NCBI GenBank assembly: GCA_023301405.1
Contig: JALZUX010000126.1
Location: 1 to 5,618 of the forward strand
DNA from: Granulosicoccaceae bacterium
GTDB taxonomy: Bacteria > Pseudomonadota > Gammaproteobacteria > Granulosicoccales > Granulosicoccaceae
Reading direction: 5' to 3'
Length of the DNA: 5,618 bases
A program made the position numbers and the translations under genes. This document shows positions 4,863-5,618 of the stretch, piece after piece. Numbering within the stretch: position 1 is the stretch's first letter; every line of letters starts with the position of its first letter. A model generated the notes under the pieces. It searched no databases, was not told the DNA's origin, and saw only the letters and a program-made list of their open reading frames with translations.

Positions 4863-5618
4863 TTAGCCATTTATTTTTTTCTTTCGCTGATCAAGGAAGC
4901 GTTGGTGCGATTCTTCAGAGCCATCATGAAAGGAGCCCGTCCACTGATCAATTGGTACTTCAAGTCCGCCATAGTTACACTGAAAATAACGATGATGCAT
5001 TTGATGATGAAAGGTACCCAAAGACAAAATCATTTTGCCGTGGCGCGTCATTCCCTGGTAGCCGGTATGTGTGGTCGCGGCAGACAAGGTGAAATACTGC
5101 AGGTGGAAAATAATCAATAACGGGTGCGACGGCACAATGAAATGGATCAGCACGGTGCTTAGGTAAATCAGATGTTCCACCGGGTGCATCGATAAGCCAG
5201 ACCACGGCCCCACGTTGATATTCCGGTGGTGTAGCGCATGCACGCGCTCATAGAGCGGCACCTCGTGAATCAACCGGTGAATGGTAAAAAAATGAATGGT
5301 CTCCCACATTGGCAACAGCAAGATCAATAACACCAGCCATGGCCAGTCACTGCCCAGCGACAAAGCCGGCAGATAGCCGTTGGCCAGCGCCCATAACATT
5401 AAAACCTCATAGACAGTCCAGACGGTTACACCACTGGCAAGCGTCCAGAACATGTTGTCAGCCACTTGAGAATTGAATGTAAAAACCCGGTTTTTTTTAA
5501 TAAAAGGCCTCGCGTCGTAGCGACGTTCATCACCCTGAACACGCCAGACATAAAAATAAAGGTGTAGGCCACCCGCCACCAGAGTCATTAAAAACAGGTT
5601 TCGCAGATAGATTTCACC
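4863..5618 (-). CDS. Fatty acid hydroxylase / sterol desaturase family membrane protein, 5' end outside the window
   Basis: An integral-membrane di-iron oxygenase-type protein expected to hydroxylate or desaturate a lipid, sterol or carotenoid-like substrate using O2. The open frame runs without a stop to the right edge. Ten codons before the internal ATG at 5588 read GEIYLRNLFL and continue smoothly into MTLVAGGLHLYFYVWR, so ATG 5588 is not the true start and the gene is partial. Counting from that Met, the three histidine clusters are HRLIH (104-108, HX3H), HALHH (117-121, HX2HH) and HHQMHH (194-199, HX2HH), with additional His at 135, 139 and 174. Hydrophobic segments lie at about 1-13, 47-70, 83-95 and 141-170. 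The C-terminal end is basic (QRKKKING). The chemistry class is clear from the histidine boxes; the substrate cannot be told. The gene is co-oriented with the EAL-HDOD gene but separated by 252 nt with a terminator candidate, so the two are probably independent units. Confidence 0.9.
   Translation of the reverse strand, partial: GEIYLRNLFLMTLVAGGLHLYFYVWRVQGDERRYDARPFIKKNRVFTFNSQVADNMFWTLASGVTVWTVYEVLMLWALANGYLPALSLGSDWPWLVLLILLLPMWETIHFFTIHRLIHEVPLYERVHALHHRNINVGPWSGLSMHPVEHLIYLSTVLIHFIVPSHPLLIIFHLQYFTLSAATTHTGYQGMTRHGKMILSLGTFHHQMHHRYFQCNYGGLEVPIDQWTGSFHDGSEESHQRFLDQRKKKING

Noticed and set aside
4845..5205. Open frames on both strands overlapping the sterol desaturase gene
   Set aside because: They overlap the histidine-box region of a clear membrane di-iron enzyme and show no motifs of their own.
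5588..5618. ATG at 5588 as the start of the sterol desaturase gene
   Set aside because: The frame stays open to the window edge and encodes GEIYLRNLFL, which continues naturally into the membrane domain, so the gene starts outside the window.

Overview
The window looks like a chromosomal stretch from a Gram-negative, probably marine or environmental gammaproteobacterium. That placement is inferred from an EAL-HDOD signalling protein, a bacterial sterol-desaturase-family hydroxylase, a secreted protein with a C-terminal membrane tail, and traces of an aerobic aryl-CoA pathway. No rRNA, tRNA, CRISPR array, insertion sequence or phage gene is visible.

Left part (1-900, minus strand): the tail of an aerobic aromatic-CoA degradation operon, partly destroyed. 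Read in transcription order it holds (a) a 38-codon C-terminal scrap of an unrecognised protein, (b) the first ~17 codons of a flavin monooxygenase of the anthraniloyl-CoA/salicylyl-CoA type, (c) a short stretch of uncertain origin, (d) the last ~45 codons of a benzoate-CoA-ligase-type synthetase, (e) an intact 4-hydroxybenzoyl-CoA thioesterase-family gene starting 3 nt after the ligase stop, and (f) the start of a probable RidA-family gene whose ATG overlaps the thioesterase stop by one base and which runs off the left edge. The large enzymes have been lost by deletions, while the small genes at the 3' end still look intact.

Middle (about 900-3390): a non-coding region with an AT-rich candidate promoter, a G-run cluster and a dyad, followed by a large plus-strand gene for a secreted copper radical oxidase (galactose oxidase/glyoxal oxidase type, AA5-like). 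All five active-site residues can be identified. The protein also has a His/Asp-rich mature N terminus, an extra beta-rich domain, a Pro-rich linker and a C-terminal hydrophobic tail that suggests surface anchoring. A long hairpin separates it from the convergent gene to its right.

Right part (3393-5618, minus strand): an EAL-HDOD protein, probably involved in c-di-GMP signalling. It is preceded by a 250-bp regulatory region with a sigma-28-like promoter candidate, two adjacent palindromes and an intrinsic terminator for the gene upstream. That upstream gene is a fatty acid hydroxylase/sterol desaturase family membrane enzyme with three histidine boxes, and its 5' end lies beyond the right edge.

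I see no sign that the oxidase, the EAL-HDOD protein and the desaturase form one pathway. The most unusual items are the bacterial copper radical oxidase with its tail architecture and the chain of gene remnants next to the surviving thioesterase.
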